From the NCBI RefSeq assembly GCF_041146395.1, contig NC_090989.1, positions 120,341,501 through 120,405,500 of the forward strand: 64,000 bases of DNA. The letters are read 5' to 3'. The notes under the pieces were generated by a model. That model had not been told where the DNA came from and made no database searches. It saw nothing but the letters and a program-made list of their open reading frames with translations. This stretch comes from Eulemur rufifrons (taxonomy: Eukaryota; Chordata; Mammalia; Primates; Lemuridae). Position numbers and translations under genes: made by a program. Every line of letters begins with the position of its first letter. The first letter of the stretch is position 1. Below, piece by piece: positions 34,851 through 47,015 of this stretch.

Positions 34851-35362
34851 ATGGTGGCTAATTTTATGTGTCCAGTTAATTGTGCCACAGGGTGCCCAGA
34901 GTAAACACTGTTTTGGGGTGTGTCTGTGAGGGCGTTTCCAGATGAGATAAGCATTTTGATTGGTGGACTCAGCAAGGCGGATTGTCCTCCCCACCGTGAG
35001 TGGGCATCATCCAATCCATTGAGGGCCTGAACGGGACTGAAAAGTGGAGAAAGGGAGGATTCACTCCCTTCCTGCCTGCTCATGAGAGCTGGGACATGAG
35101 TCTTCTCCTGCCCTTGGACTGGGATTTACACCATCGGCTCCTCTCATCTCAGGCCCTTGGACTTGGGCTAGAATTGCACCACTGACTTTCCTGGGTCCAG
35201 TTTGCTGGTGGCAGCTGGTGGGACTTCCCAGCCTGCATAATGCTCTCTCTCTCTCTGTCTCTCTGTCTGTCATATCTGTCTCTCTCTGTTTCTCTCTTCT
35301 ATCTATCTATCACCTATCATCTATTTGTTCTATTTCTCTGGAGAACCCTGAAAAATGCTCCA
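34851..35362 (+). mobile_element. MLT2-type (ERVL) LTR, sense
   Basis: It begins 'ATGGTGGCTAATTTTATGTGTCC', with 'GTGCCCAGAGTAAACACTG', 'GGGCATCATCCAATCCATTGAGGGCCTGAACGG' and an end 'TTTCTCTGGAGAACCCTGA'. It is full length for an LTR with no adjacent internal sequence, so it is a solo LTR. Its U3/R part contains a CT/ATCT tract. Confidence 0.85.
35238..35325. repeat. (CT)n/(ATCT)n low-complexity tract within the LTR
   Basis: CTCTCTCTCT and CTATCTATCTATC runs. Confidence 0.9.
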
Positions 35363-36125
35363 CTGTACCTGGAATCTAACTTCTATAGGTGGGATGGATA
35401 TTTGGATTCTGAATAGTTTTCTTTCTCCTCCTGAAAGAAAGAACGTTGAGGAGTTTTTTCCTCAAGATTTCTGATTTTTTTCTTGGGCTTAAGCCAAGAA
35501 TGCCATTGCACTTAGCAGGAGGGCCCCATCTCCAGAAACCGTTTTGAACTGAAGTGAAGAATTTGATAATTACATGTCTGCTTATTTCTTTTAGTTAATA
35601 ATTCAAAGCAACTGAGATATTTTTAAATCTTAATCCCATGGTCTAGTTATCACATAGCCATCCTAATTTTGTGCCCACCACAAATGTGACAAATATGCCC
35701 ACTCTTGCTTCCTAGGAGCCATTTGATAAAGGATTAATACCAAACACAGCCGGGGGTCCTTGCAGCAGGACCTGCAGAGGCCATCCTCCATGGCGAAATG
35801 GACCCATCGTAGGGAGGATTTCACAGAGCTGCTATTGTCCAGCCTTCATTTCTTCACATGTACTACGGTAGGTTTTTTTCAGAGCTCTTGAAGAAAACAA
35901 AGCGCATTGAATTTATTTTATTTACCTGATAAGAAAATATGATGCCCCATCAACACAGAATTGTTTGTTGAACTTTGCTCAATTCTGTTGTTCTCGGTGA
36001 GTCACTAGTGAGCACTACCTTGGTGATTTGCACTGGGGATCATCATCAGATTCGCCAGGCCTTGCTCTATCCCTGAGAGAGTGGCAGCCATTTGGTTCCT
36101 TCACCTTCTGAGTATTCTTTGCTGG
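35363..36125. other. Unassigned stretch
   Basis: About 760 bp, no named repeat. Exon-like edges can be imagined (a TTTCTTTTAG near 35595, an ACGGTAGGT near 35870), but no open frame spans them. Confidence 0.4.
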
Positions 36126-36129
36126 ATGT

Positions 36130-36370
36130 TGCTTACTGAGCATCAGCTTCATTCTAGACCATTTACACACTTTATCTCTAATCTTCCCATCAACGCTGGA
36201 AGAAAAATACTAAGTCCCGCTCTACCTCTACCCCTATCCTTGCACCTAACTTTCCATACTAGGAAGTTGAGGCTGACAGTAGTTAAATGACTTTCCCCAA
36301 ACTGCACAGTGGACCAGTGGCTGTACTATGGTTTGAACTTAGGACAATCAAGTTCCAAATGGATGCCACA
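36130..36370 (-). mobile_element. MIR SINE, antisense
   Basis: 'GCTTACTGAGCATCAGCTTCATTC', 'AGGAAGTTGAGGCTGACAGTAGTTAAATGACTTTCCCC', 'GGTTTGAACTTAGG'. Confidence 0.75.
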
Positions 36371-37364
36371 GCACCTTCCGTTTTCTGTGTTTACCCAGTC
36401 TTGAGGACAGCATCATGGTCTCATCTGCTTGTCTCTTCAGGGCCCGGGGTGTGATTCACTGGCTCCTGGTTGTCTGAACTCATATAACAGAGGTAGCTGC
36501 TATCAGAGCATTTCTGTCTCTGTGTGTGACTTTGAGATCCTCTCCACTGTTGAGCCCTGGGACTGAAGGAAACCAGGGCTGCTGACTACAGCTGCTGCTG
36601 TGGGAGGCGGTATCCTCAGGGCCAGCGTCCACAGCGCCTGGGGCTCAGACTGCGGCCGAAGCAGAGGGAGGACTGTGTTCCCACAGGGGCCTGTGGTACC
36701 CTACCCAGTGCGTGCTGCGGCTCCAGGGGCCTGCCCATCCTCCAGACACCTGGCTCTCTCTGGAAGAGTCTCCTTTCTTCTTCCATGGAGGATGCTCATG
36801 TCAAGAGCAACCATAGCTTATTTGTAGTCTCATGAGGGCTTCTCCTCTAACTGAGTCAGTGACTGAAATTATTCACAGCTCTCCTCTAAGTGGATGAAAT
36901 CCAGTTTCAAGTTTCTTCGCTGTTTCCAGAGCCACAGCATATTTTACTGCTGGGAGGACAGATGCCTGCTCAAGTGTCTGATGAAGACACTTAAACTTTA
37001 TTGTTATTTGACATTCATTAGGCAAGCATCTTCCGTAGGCAAAACACAAGACATTTTTTTAGACAGGAGCCATAAAAGGACTAATGATGGGTCATAGGCC
37101 AGATGGTATGCAAACAAGATGAACTGAGCCCTCGAGCTGTGCCAACTCAGTCCTGCACTGCCTCTGAGAACTGTGAGGGTGTGGAGAAGAAAGAAACGGA
37201 GATGATTCCAGGGCACAAGCGAGGATGCCCTTCCACAAACACGGAGCCACATGCATTGAGAGGACAGCGACCATATCACCTGATGCCCTTTCCCAGCCAA
37301 GGTTCTGAAGAAAGGCCTATTGAATTAATTATCAGGTTCTCTCCAGGAGGAGAGGACTAATGTT
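36371..37364. other. Unassigned stretch with a short GC-rich block
   Basis: 36590-36770 is GC-rich with scattered CpG and a 75-codon frame (36600-36827) of no known content. 37100-37360 gives frames on both strands, also unrecognised. I do not call a gene or a CpG island. Confidence 0.4.
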
Positions 37365-37560
37365 TATTGGATACCAATTATATATCAGCGAACTCTTTGC
37401 ATTCTCACTATAAGCTGGAGAAGAATGTTGCTTGTTTCAGCCTTAGAAGGCAGAAAGATAAGGTTGAGAGAAATTAACTTTACTGAGGATACACGACTCA
37501 CCAATGGTGCTGCCAGGATTTGAATCCAGGTCAGTTTGAGTCTCAAATCTGTGAATATTT
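37365..37560 (-). mobile_element. MIR SINE, antisense
   Basis: 'GTTTATTGGATACCAATTATATATCAG', 'GGATTTGAATCCAGGTCAG'. Confidence 0.7.
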
Positions 37561-39199
37561 CCCTACACCCTAGAATCCTGAATCCAAGGACTCATTTTAC
37601 CTCCAAAAAGAAAGCAGGATATAGAAAGAACACAGAGGAAACAAAAATCAAGAACTCAAGATACAGGGTGGGAAAATAGAATCCAATGTTCTCCCCACCC
37701 TTTGCTATGGGAGTCTCGAGACTCTTTTCCTGTTTTCTGTCTGACTCTTGGGATATTGACGGAGGACAAATGAGAATGTGAGAAGGTAGAGAAAGAGGGA
37801 AGAGGTGCCTGTGAGCATCGGCTCAGCATCCAGGTGAGCAGCTTCTGCTTAGATGAAGGCAAGAAGGAATGAGGTTGATTTGCCATGGGATCTTTTTAAA
37901 ATTAAATGTATGGATGGAGGACTTTGCAGTGAGGATTCCTTCCTGAATAAATGTCTCTGCTTCCTGTAATCACATCTCCTTGAAAAGTTTCCCTTTCTAC
38001 CCCAAATGAGGTCATGCGATTTTGCAATAGCAAGAGGAAAATGCCTATCTATCAGGCTAACGTAACTTGGGGGCAATTTACCTTGCTTCTCTACCAGATG
38101 TCTCCAGGCATGCTGATGCAGAGATGCTAATATTTTCTGCACAGACCCAGGTATTTTCTAACCATCTCTGCTTAGTTGCCACTGCCTACTTATTCCTTGT
38201 ACCTGAACTCCCCACACTGAACCCCTTACCACCTTCTGTCCCTTCATCCTGAGCTTACTATATGCCCTTATATGAAAGGAAACTCTCTCCTGTTCAGAGT
38301 TTTATTTCAAACTGCTGGGATCATGCTACTTCTTTTATGGGGAAGAAGTAGAGGAAAACACCCTCACTGGTACCCTTTCAGAGAGAAGGCTGCTGTATTC
38401 TTTCTAGGATTCGTTAAACTCCATCTGGTGGTTATGTCTTAAGGACATACTACTGGAGAGTGTTACCTTAATGGTGGTGAGGGTTTTCTATGTTTTGGGG
38501 GTTACAAACCTCACATTATAACATGTGGGAATTACCTGTTGCTCTCTGTCCATAAAGCCATGCTGTCAAATTAAGGAAATAAGCAAAGCAGATGTGAGTG
38601 AACCCACAACCTCAGCATGGTTTCATTTTAATGCTAACTGTCCTATTTGGAGCAAGAGTAATTAGAAAATCAGCAGCAAGTTAGGGGAAAAAAATTGCTG
38701 AGCTCTATAATTACTTGGAGTAGAGAGAGAATCCGGATCCATTTACTGAAGGTCTCATTAAATTCTCCATTAGGAGAGTCAAGCTGTATCCATCAGAGCC
38801 AAGAAGAAGAGAGAGGGGGCAGCTGTGAAGGAAGCCAGAGACGACCCTGTGGTCACCTTCACTTTGCCACAGGAAGCTCTGGAATGCTTGTGCTTTGCCT
38901 CGGTCCTGCTAACAGTCACATACGTGTCATGCCTGCATCCATGTCATGCTGGGCCAGGGACAGAGGGAGAGTTTCCATGTAGGTGTTCTCATCTATTCTT
39001 TCTTCTTCTGTCCACTCCTCCCTCTTCCTTTCCTCATTGGCTCTCTCTCCAAGGTCCCTACTAATGGACTGTGCCTCAGTATACTCTTCTCCCTCCTCCT
39101 TGGCTGTGTCTGGGTTTGCATATGTTTTCTGGATTTGGACTTCTATATCTGTCATTTAGTTCATGCAGACACAATGCCCTTTCTATATATAATACAACC
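37561..39199. other. Unassigned stretch
   Basis: About 1.6 kb with no named repeat. It contains copy 1 of a 62-bp duplication (38812-38873). Confidence 0.4.
38812..38873 (+). repeat. 62-bp duplication, copy 1
   Basis: Matches 40360-40422 with about six differences. The shared core ends CTTCACTTTGCCACAGG. Flanks are unrelated. Confidence 0.85.
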
Positions 39200-39659
39200 T
39201 GTTGTAGGCTGAATTGTGTCCCCCTCCAAAAGATATGGTGGTGTTCTAACTCCCTTTATTTCAGAGCATGATCTTATTTGGAAATAGGATCATTGCAGAT
39301 GTGATGTTAAGATGAGGTCATGCTCAATTAGAGTGGGTCCTAATCCAATATGGCTGCTGTCCTTATAAGAAGAGACAAAGAGACACAGACACATGAGGGA
39401 CGGAGGACTGTAATGTGATGATGGAAGCAGAGATCGAAATGCTGCAGCTGGAAGCCAAGGAGTGCCAAGGATTGCCAGCAAGCCCCCCAGAAGGAAGAGG
39501 CAAGGAAGGATTCTCCCCTAAATGTTTCAAAGGGGGCATGGCCCTGCCAACACCCTGATTTCTGACTTCTAGCCTCCAGAACTGTGAGACAATACATTAT
39601 GTTGTTTTGAGCCACCCAGTTTGTGGTAATCTGTTCCAGCACTGTAGGACACTAACACA
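39200..39659 (+). mobile_element. MLT1-type (ERVL-MaLR) solo LTR, sense
   Basis: It begins 'TGTTGTAGGCTGAATTGTGTCCCCC', with 'GGTCCTAATCCAATATGGCTGCTGTCCTTATAAGAAGAGAC', 'CCAGAACTGTGAGACAATAC' and an end 'ACACTAACACA'. About 460 bp, complete. I found no clear target duplication. Confidence 0.92.
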
Positions 39660-39679
39660 TATCCTTTCATAACAAATAC

Positions 39680-40170
39680 CCAGTGGAGGACTCGGTGTGG
39701 GAAGACTCAGGGTCAGACTCTGTGGGGGATACAAAGACAATCCAGGAAAGATTTCTGCCCTTTCAGTGGTACTCAGCTTTGTGGCGAGATTGACAGTCAT
39801 AATTAATACTCATCCATAGAAGATGTAAAAGTACATTGTAACAGAGGGATAAACAGGCAAAGTGAGGGTCTCAAAAAGCTTCGGGGAGAAATGAGGATTT
39901 GGGCTGGGCTTTGAGGATACATGAGATTTATCAAAAAAAAAATGTGGACAGAAAGGTACCATTAGGAAGTGGAAATAGCTTCTGCAGAGGTGTGGAGTCT
40001 GGGAACAATAGAGCAGTCATGGGAAATGGCAAGTGGGCTGCCTAGAAGGTGAATGGGGTAAGTGGCGAGGACCCTGGACATACATTTAAGCAAGAAAAGT
40101 AAACAAAGCAAGGGCAGTAAGGACTTGGGGCCCAGTATCTGTCTGCTTGCAGGGTAAGGGATCTGGGGAA
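39680..40170 (-). mobile_element. L2 LINE fragment, antisense
   Basis: 'GGGCTGGGCTTTGAGGATACATGAG', 'AAGTGGAAATAGCTTCTGCAGAGG' and similar text parallel other antisense L2 copies in the window. Decayed. Confidence 0.5.
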
Positions 40171-40359
40171 CCATTAATGTCTGTAAGTACCTTCCAGAGG
40201 GAAGCCCAGAGCATCCTGGGTGTGGTCCAGGTCTTTGAGGATGAGTAAAATAAAATGTATCAGAATGAGAGCTCGGGATCTGGGCTACTGTATCTCTGTT
40301 GTCCCATCACTTGCCTGATACCCAGGAAGGAAGGTCTTCTTCATAATCTGTAAGTCTCC

Positions 40360-40422
40360 AGAGGGGGCAACTGGGAAGGAAGCCAGAGACAGGTCCTGTG
40401 GTCACCTTCACTTTGCCACAGG
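40360..40422 (+). repeat. 62-bp duplication, copy 2
   Basis: Partner of 38812-38873 about 1.55 kb away, same orientation. Flanks are unrelated. Confidence 0.85.
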
Positions 40423-40749
40423 TTCTTTTCTAAGCTGTGATTTCACATGAAGGTTGGTTTAGGGCAGAAGTCATGGTGTTACACCATCTGCACTCTACCC
40501 AGGCACCATCCAGTCCCTACAGAGAGAGGCCTGGACTTTGCCCTGCTGCTGGTCCTCTCCCACCCTTCTAGGCCTCTCCTGTTCCTGCTTTCTGGCTGGC
40601 AACTCAGTTGTGGTCTTAACTGTTCCATGCCTTCCTGTCACTTTGGATTCTTTGTTTAACAATCTTGTCTCCCATTGCTCTGTAGCTGCCTTGCTCAGAT
40701 CTTTCGTCCAAAGCACTATCACCATTCATCCTAAGCCCCAGGCTCTATG

Positions 40750-40868
40750 TTTCTTTTTAAGGGTCTCACTCTTGCTCAGGCTGGTTTCAAACTCCTGAGC
40801 TCAAGCAACCCTCCCAGCTCAGCCTCCCAGAGTGCTAGGATTACAGTTGTGAGCCACCATGCCTGGCT
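40750..40868 (-). mobile_element. Alu left-monomer only, antisense
   Basis: 'GGGTCTCACTCTTGCTCAGGCTGG', 'CCTCCCAGAGTGCTAGGATTACAG', 'GTGAGCCACCATGCCTGGC' is one reverse-complemented Alu left monomer with a short T-run before it. The second monomer is absent. Confidence 0.85.
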
Positions 40869-42180
40869 GAATTTTGAGCACATACTATGACATACTATGC
40901 TAAGAACTGGGGACACAATGGTGAATATAACAGCTGTTCCAGCCTGTGTATAGGTTTTAATCCAGTGTGGAGACACAGAGTTAATTATTATCTGCATATG
41001 TAACCTGCAATTCTGTATCCCCCATAACAATAAGATGAAATAAAAAGAAAATTGTGGTAAGTACTGGGAAGGGAAAGAGTAGGCAACTGTGAGAAGGAAT
41101 GATAAGGAGGGTTGACTTACACTGGAGCCTGGGAGAAGGAGGTGAAGCATGGGGAGAAACCCATTTTACAAAGAGACGGAGGAAAATATTATAGAAAGAG
41201 AGTGGCAGCATGTGCAAAGGCCTTAAGAGAGGGAATATTTGTTAAGTTCCAGGAACTGAAAGAGATCAGTGTGGCTGAAGCTTAGTGAGTAGGTTGAAGA
41301 GTTATGAGAAGTAGACGGATTCAGGTAAGGCAGAACCTTGGGTTATAAAACTTAAAAAATTAGGGAGAAAAAGTTATTTTCTCCCTGAAAAAAATTAGGG
41401 AGAAAAAGTTGTTATAAAAAACTGTCCTCTAAGAACAATGAGAAACACTTTAAAGGTTTTATACAAGGAAGTAATATTTGGTTTAACTGTGTATGGAGAA
41501 TTGCCTCATAGGATCAGAGGGGAACCAGCCAGGAGGTTGTGGCTATAGCCTGGGCCAGAGGCAGGGGTGGCTGCAGGGGTAAACAACAGTGAATGAGCTA
41601 GAGGTGGGCTCTGGAGGTAGAGCCATCAGGGCTTGTGTGTGCAGGGTAGGGTGCTGAGGATGCAGGATGAGTGAAGGATTATAGCTTGAGCAATAACTTA
41701 GATGGGGACTACTAGAGAATGAATGAGTTTGAGAATGGAAGTTTAGAGTTCAGTTTGGGGCATGGGAATTTTGAGATTCCTGAGTGATTTCTGAGTGTAG
41801 GTGCCAAGCACAAAGTTGAATTTATAAGTCTGGAACTCTGAGGAAGTATCTGGGTTGATTTTAGAATATGTATAAAGTCAGAGGAACATATGAGAGTGAC
41901 AAGAGAGTAGGATAAGGAGAGAAGGAAGAGTCAGCCCTGAGGGACTCCAGCATTTAGCTTGGGTAGAAGCAGAGGAGTTGGCAAAGGAGCCGGAGACGCG
42001 GCAGTCAGAGAGGTAGGAGGTTAACTAGAAGAGTGGTCTGCTGTGGAATTAGAGGGAAGTTGTTGTTTCAGTAAGGAGGGAGCATCAAGAATGTCAAATG
42101 CTGCTGAAAAGCCAAGCAAGATGAAGACTTCAAGTGTCCATCGGATCTAGCACTATGGTGACATGTGTTGGCCTTCAGGA
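40869..42180 (-). mobile_element. L2 LINE, long antisense fragment
   Basis: The longest L2 here: 'AAGAACTGGGGACACAATGGTGAATATAACAG' (antisense 3' end), 'GCAGCATGTGCAAAGGCC', 'AGTCAGCCCTGAGGGACTCCAGCATTTAG', 'GTCAAATGCTGCTGAAAAGCCAAGCAAGATGAAGAC'. A short L1 3' tail is inserted at 41000-41052 and a local tandem repeat lies at 41354-41410. Confidence 0.75.
41000..41052 (+). mobile_element. About 50-bp L1 3' terminus inside the L2
   Basis: 'GTAACCTGCAATTCTGTATCCCCCATAAC ... GATGAAATAAAAAG' matches the last ~50 bp of the L1 copies at 27345 and 30390. Only the terminus is present. Confidence 0.65.
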
Positions 42181-42227
42181 CAGCTGTTTCTTCTGCTTCT
42201 ACTTCATCCTCATGCTTTTTATATTTA

Positions 42228-42420
42228 TTAATGCTCATTGAGGGTTTACTATATACTCAACATGTATGCATGCATGAGCTCATTTAGTCCTCACAACAAC
42301 CTTGTCATGTTGGTATTGCTATTATCAACATTATTGTCACAATAGTACAGAGAAGGGAACAGGCTCATAGAGGTTAAACGTCTTGCTCTGGGTCTTATAT
42401 CTCCATTTCACAAGTCCTCC
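42228..42420 (-). mobile_element. MIR SINE, antisense
   Basis: 'CATTGAGGGTTTACTATATACTCAAC', 'CATTTAGTCCTCACAACAACCTTGTCATG', 'CAGGCTCATAGAGGTTAAACG'. Confidence 0.82.
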
Positions 42421-42534
42421 CTGTACTCGTCTATTATGGGACCAGCGAAGTCTAGAACTGGAAGGGGACTTAGAAACGTTAGAGTCTTCTCTCATGTTTT
42501 AATGAAGAAACTGACCCCAGAGATGGGAAGAATG

Positions 42535-42760
42535 CATGTTTATTGACTGCCTCTTGTCCTTGTACTAGGAGCCATACATGTTTCTCACGTAGTCATCCAA
42601 GAACCTTAAGAGGTTTTTCCAGTCAGAAAACTAAGGCTCCGAAAAGTGAGGCCTGTGTCCAAGTTGTACAGCTAATAAGCAGTGGACTCAGGATTTGAAT
42701 GCAGGACTTGCTGACTCTAAAGCTTCTCTTAACTATCTATGCCACACCACTTCCCAAGGT
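42535..42760 (-). mobile_element. MIR SINE, antisense
   Basis: 'TTTATTGACTGCCTCTTGTCC', 'GAAAACTAAGGCTCCGAAAAGTGAGG', 'CAGCTAATAAGCAGTGGACTCAGGATTTGAATGCAGG'. Confidence 0.85.
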
Positions 42761-43859
42761 CATGGTAGAACAGAGACTAGAATGAAGCTTCCTGTTCCTG
42801 GCCTCTCCAACGTAGACAAGACTGTCAAATTTTCAACCCATTACCTTTTAACATAGGCAGACCAGGGTCTCATCTACATCATTTCTCCAAAATGTGCAAC
42901 CCCTGCCCACTTTGGGAAGATTGCACACGTGAGCATTTATTTAATTTTGTCTAATTTGGACCTGAACTTCCTGCTCCACTTTAGCTGACTGAGCTCTCAG
43001 ACATCCCTGCCCACTGTTTTGGGTCTCAGCTGTAAGTTGCAATCACTCCTCCCAGCCTGCCTGCCTCTCGCCTCCCTCATTTTCTGGCTTAGACTATTCC
43101 TCATTATAACTCATGTTTGCTTAAGATCATCCTTAAGTTCTTTTTATCTCTACTCTGAGCTCCTTAAAAAAATCTTCCTAGAACTTTGATTGGTTGTGGT
43201 TTGATGCTTTTTTCAAAGGCAGCGTTACTAAGTCTTTTCTAGGCTTTTTTGGCTCCATTCAATTAGAGCTAAGGATTCAGCCAGCTGTCTCATTTCTGAT
43301 TTGGGGTCATTCAATGTGTACATTTAGACTCTTAACTCATACAATTCTTTATTCATGGCTTATTAAGTCTACTTGCTTTCAAAATATAGCCTTAATTTTT
43401 TTAAGCAGGAAAATACTTCTTTAATATTTTTATGGGTGAACATTTTTTGAGACTCACAATGGCTAGTTCTAGGCAGCCTAGGTGCCTATGATGTCTTGAC
43501 TGCCTTCGAGGTCACCTGGGCCTCCTGGGGAGATAATGGTGGGGTGGGGACCCTGTGTTTGGACAGACTTTGTGACCTCTCTCTTTTTTGTTTCCTTCTG
43601 CCTTTTTTTCTACTCTTCTCCTTTTGGGGTCACCCTCTTTTCTGGTTCTCCCTAAGGTTCAACCACTACTCTAGCCCCTCCTCCTCCTCATTGACCCTTT
43701 CCAGTGTCACCCAAATGAGATGACACTGTGAGAGTGGGTAAGATCAGTCTTTGGGAGACTGGTCCCTGGTAGGAGAATGGGGGAGGGGTAAGGACTGGAA
43801 TTCTGGGCTAGGATGAGTTTCTTCCTATACCCCTCACCCCATATCTAAGGTACAGTAGA
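42761..43859. other. Unassigned stretch
   Basis: T-rich plus-strand frames (43194-43424, 43496-43723) have no known content. No repeat is recognised. Confidence 0.4.
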
Positions 43860-44010
43860 TGCTGCCAGTGTGAGGATTCATTTCTTTCTGAAACCTCTCC
43901 CTGACCTTCTTGGGCTTATAAAAGAAATTCATATTCTGCACATTAACTTAAATTTGGTTCTACTTCTTGCCAACTAATACCCTGGCCTTATTATGCTAAT
44001 AGTGTCCACC
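43860..44010 (+). mobile_element. Possible L2 fragment, sense
   Basis: 'CTGAAACCTCTCCCTGACCTTC' and 'CACATTAACTTAAATTTGGTTCTACTTCTTGCC' are L2-like. Weak match. Confidence 0.4.
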
Positions 44011-44179
44011 CCTTCCCTGTCTGGATTATGTCACAAAGAATCCTGTATTAACTTGACAAGAAAGAGCTTAGGGCCCAAATTTGCTTCTCCCTAATTCCTG
44101 GATGGGGGTGTGGGGAATATATAATAAAGTTTTATTTTATCATGCCATATAAATCAAATGCAGTCCGTGTACATGCAAT

Positions 44180-44300
44180 GGAATCAATTCAAGTAACATC
44201 CTGCGTTGGTGCCAGGCCTGTGCTAGATAATGAGAGCTTAGAGAGAAAAGCGATCCAGTCCCTGTGTTCAAGAAGCTCTGAATTTACTGAAAAACAAGGC
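44180..44300 (-). mobile_element. Possible L2 3' end, antisense
   Basis: 'GTGCCAGGCCTGTGCTAGATAATGAGAG ... CAGTCCCTGTGTTCAAGAAGCTCTG' follows the antisense L2 3' pattern. Confidence 0.5.
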
Positions 44301-46039
44301 AAAAATAAAAACAAAAACTGTAGGAGGTCCCAGCACAGTCCATGCTGAGGCTCAGATGTGCCAGCCCATGGAATTGGGGAACTTACTGCAGTCAATCCCT
44401 GTCCTTTAATTGGCCTGGAACCCGGACCACAGGCTTGCTTAGGCCCCAGTAGATGCCATGTGGGGACAACAAGTCCCCTGAGTGAGGAGAGTGACCAGAA
44501 CAGACACTGGGCCCAGCAGCAGAGCCTAAGTGTAGAGGGGCCAGATTGTTCAGGTATATGTGAGGCTTTATTTGATTAGACTTATCTCATCCTACCTACC
44601 TCATGGGTGGTGCTGTGGGGAGGGGAGGACTGTGAAGAAATGCTGAAAACTGTGTTCTCATCACAGAGTTAAATCATGTTGTAAGCGATGTGAAGGATGT
44701 GCAAACACAAATATACACAATGGGCTTGGCAACCAGTGATTATCAGCAAGGTGAGGGAAGTGAAACAGAGCCATGAAAAAGAAGAGGTGATTCAGTATCT
44801 GATACATGTCAGGTACAGGTTGTTCCCAAAGAAAACTACAGGGGTTTCCAGTTTGCATATGAAGCTAACATTAAAGAAAAGCCACCATAGAAGTGAATAG
44901 CATGCATTTGCACACACGTTTAACTGGGTATGTATATTTATACCTCCTAAATTCAGCACCACAGTTGACCAGCTTGAGTTCATGGAAAAAAGAAAATTGA
45001 CATCAGAAATTTGCATTTAGGTTTTATATAGCATAAGAGAAAAAAGAGAAATATAATATTTATCCATCAGCATAGAACCATTCAGGGGATTTTAAAATGG
45101 GCAAATGACCACATATTTTTTAGATTGATTGGTTATCTATTGTGTGAAGATATTAAATTGATAGGAAAAGTCTCTATAGAGAGAGGGATAAAAGAAAGAA
45201 AAACTAGGAGCCCAAGCAGTTATCCCCCTTGCCATGGTACTAGACCAAACCAGTACATGGAACCCAAGGAGAACAAGAGTTTTCTCTAAGTGGAAAAGTA
45301 TGAGCCCAGGCAATCACAGGCCAGTATGGGGTTTTGCAGGTGGTAGCTGTTGCAGCAGAACTGCTTGTGCCTCAGAGGTCACGAAGGGAAGTGAATGGTG
45401 GGCAGCTCACTGTCGTAGGCGTGCTTGGCCAGAACATCAGTGGGCTAAGGATGGACTACAGAGCAGGATGTAGCAGCCTGAACTACGTATGAGACACCTA
45501 CTCCCCCATCCACCGGGCCTTCCAAAAAGGTATAGGAAAGTGGAAGGGATGTGGTGGCCTGTCATTCAGTTAGTAGAGGCATTGGTTTGGCAGCCCATGG
45601 ACCATGGTGTTAAAGTGACCTAAGCCAGGATCTGAAGTGGTGAACCTACCGGACACTCAGGTTACATAACTATGTGAGAAACATAATGGCACCATAAAAA
45701 TAGTTTAACAATAATTAACAGCTTACATCATGAGGGAGGTTCAAGACAGCTGATGAGTAAATATCCGGTGAGTAGATCCTAAAATAATGTTTGAGAGGAG
45801 GGAGAAGGCCCTGTGGGGTGGTCTGGTCTGGCAAAGTTTGATGGAGAGGATAGATGAGGTGGGCCTTGCAGCTTGGGAGACTCTGGAAAGGAGAGACAGT
45901 GAGGAGGACAATATTGTGATGAAAAGAGAGGGGACTACCAACCTTGACATGTACAGAGCTTGGCAGTTATCACTTGCATCCTTATGGGACAAGAAAAAGC
46001 TAGATAAACTGAAAATCAACAACTTTTCTTAAGCTTATT
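44301..46039. other. Unassigned stretch
   Basis: About 1.7 kb without a named repeat or recognisable frame. The last few hundred bases may already be 5' L1M sequence. Confidence 0.35.
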
Positions 46040-47015
46040 AGAGATCTGTGGTCACGGGGCAAGCCAACACCCCAAAATCTGAAAAGATAGGACGTTCAGA
46101 GAGATACAGCAACCAATATTTACTTATCAGAGAAGAAGCTATTGGAGCCATAAACTAGTAGGAACATTAAATGAATGAGTTGTTGGAAGTTGAGTGTGTA
46201 TGAGAGTGAGAGGGAGAGATCTCTCTGGGCCACAGTCTTAGGGGGACCCCATAATTTTATAAGCTTTCCCTCTAGTAACCCAACCATATTATCATAGTGA
46301 AGGTCCTAGAAAGATCCCCCTGTGGTTCTGGCAGGTGAAAGGGAAGAGGGAAGAGTAATCACTGTGAAACATGCCCATAGCAAAGGCTCACTGTCCAGGA
46401 GAAGGGATTTTGCTGGAGCACAATACTGAATCTTTATGCCAGCTGGGGAAAAGGAACTCCCCTCCAGCCTTCCCATCTTACCCAAGGGATAAAAAATACC
46501 CGTAAATTCAATGGAGGCAGAGCCTCAAGGAAATAGATTTGCAATAATGCAGTCAGTGAAAGGGGAGAGGGGAAAGCTATATTACTGGAAGAGAATAAGA
46601 AAACCTTATTAAGTCCACAGCACCAACCCACAGGCCCTCTAAAAGACTAAGACTTAGTGGAAAAATTATAGAATTCTCCTCTCACCCTCAACGCCTTGAC
46701 ACCACACCAACAGGGCCCCAATATAACAGTGGGTTACAACAGAAATGGCAGCGAGACACAGACTCTTTCTGAGGAGCAGTATGTGTTCAGGGGAGACAGG
46801 AACAAGAACAGCAGTGGAATTTGAAGCCTCCGATACCTGTAACTGCAACAAATATTAAAAATAGTAAAACTCCTAGCCAGATTAACATAAATCTTCACAC
46901 TAAAGGCCTATATACCTTAGTTCCTATTTCCCAATAAATCATGTCCAACTTTCAACAAAAAATTACCAGACATGCCAAAACAGTTTGAAAAGACCAAGCA
47001 GGGTCTGAGCTGAAG
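46040..47015 (+). mobile_element. Old L1M 5' region, sense
   Basis: 'AGCTGGGGAAAAGGAACTCCCCTCC', 'AGTGGGTTACAACAGAAATGGCAGCGAGACAC', 'CATGTCCAACTTTCAACAAAAAATTACCAGACATGCC' is L1M 5' UTR text lying just upstream of where ORF1 should start. It breaks off at about 47015. Confidence 0.6.

Noticed and set aside
35238..35325. CT/ATCT tract as an independent minisatellite
   Set aside because: It lies inside the MLT2-type LTR, whose end normally has a T/A-rich run here, so it is best explained as expansion within the LTR.
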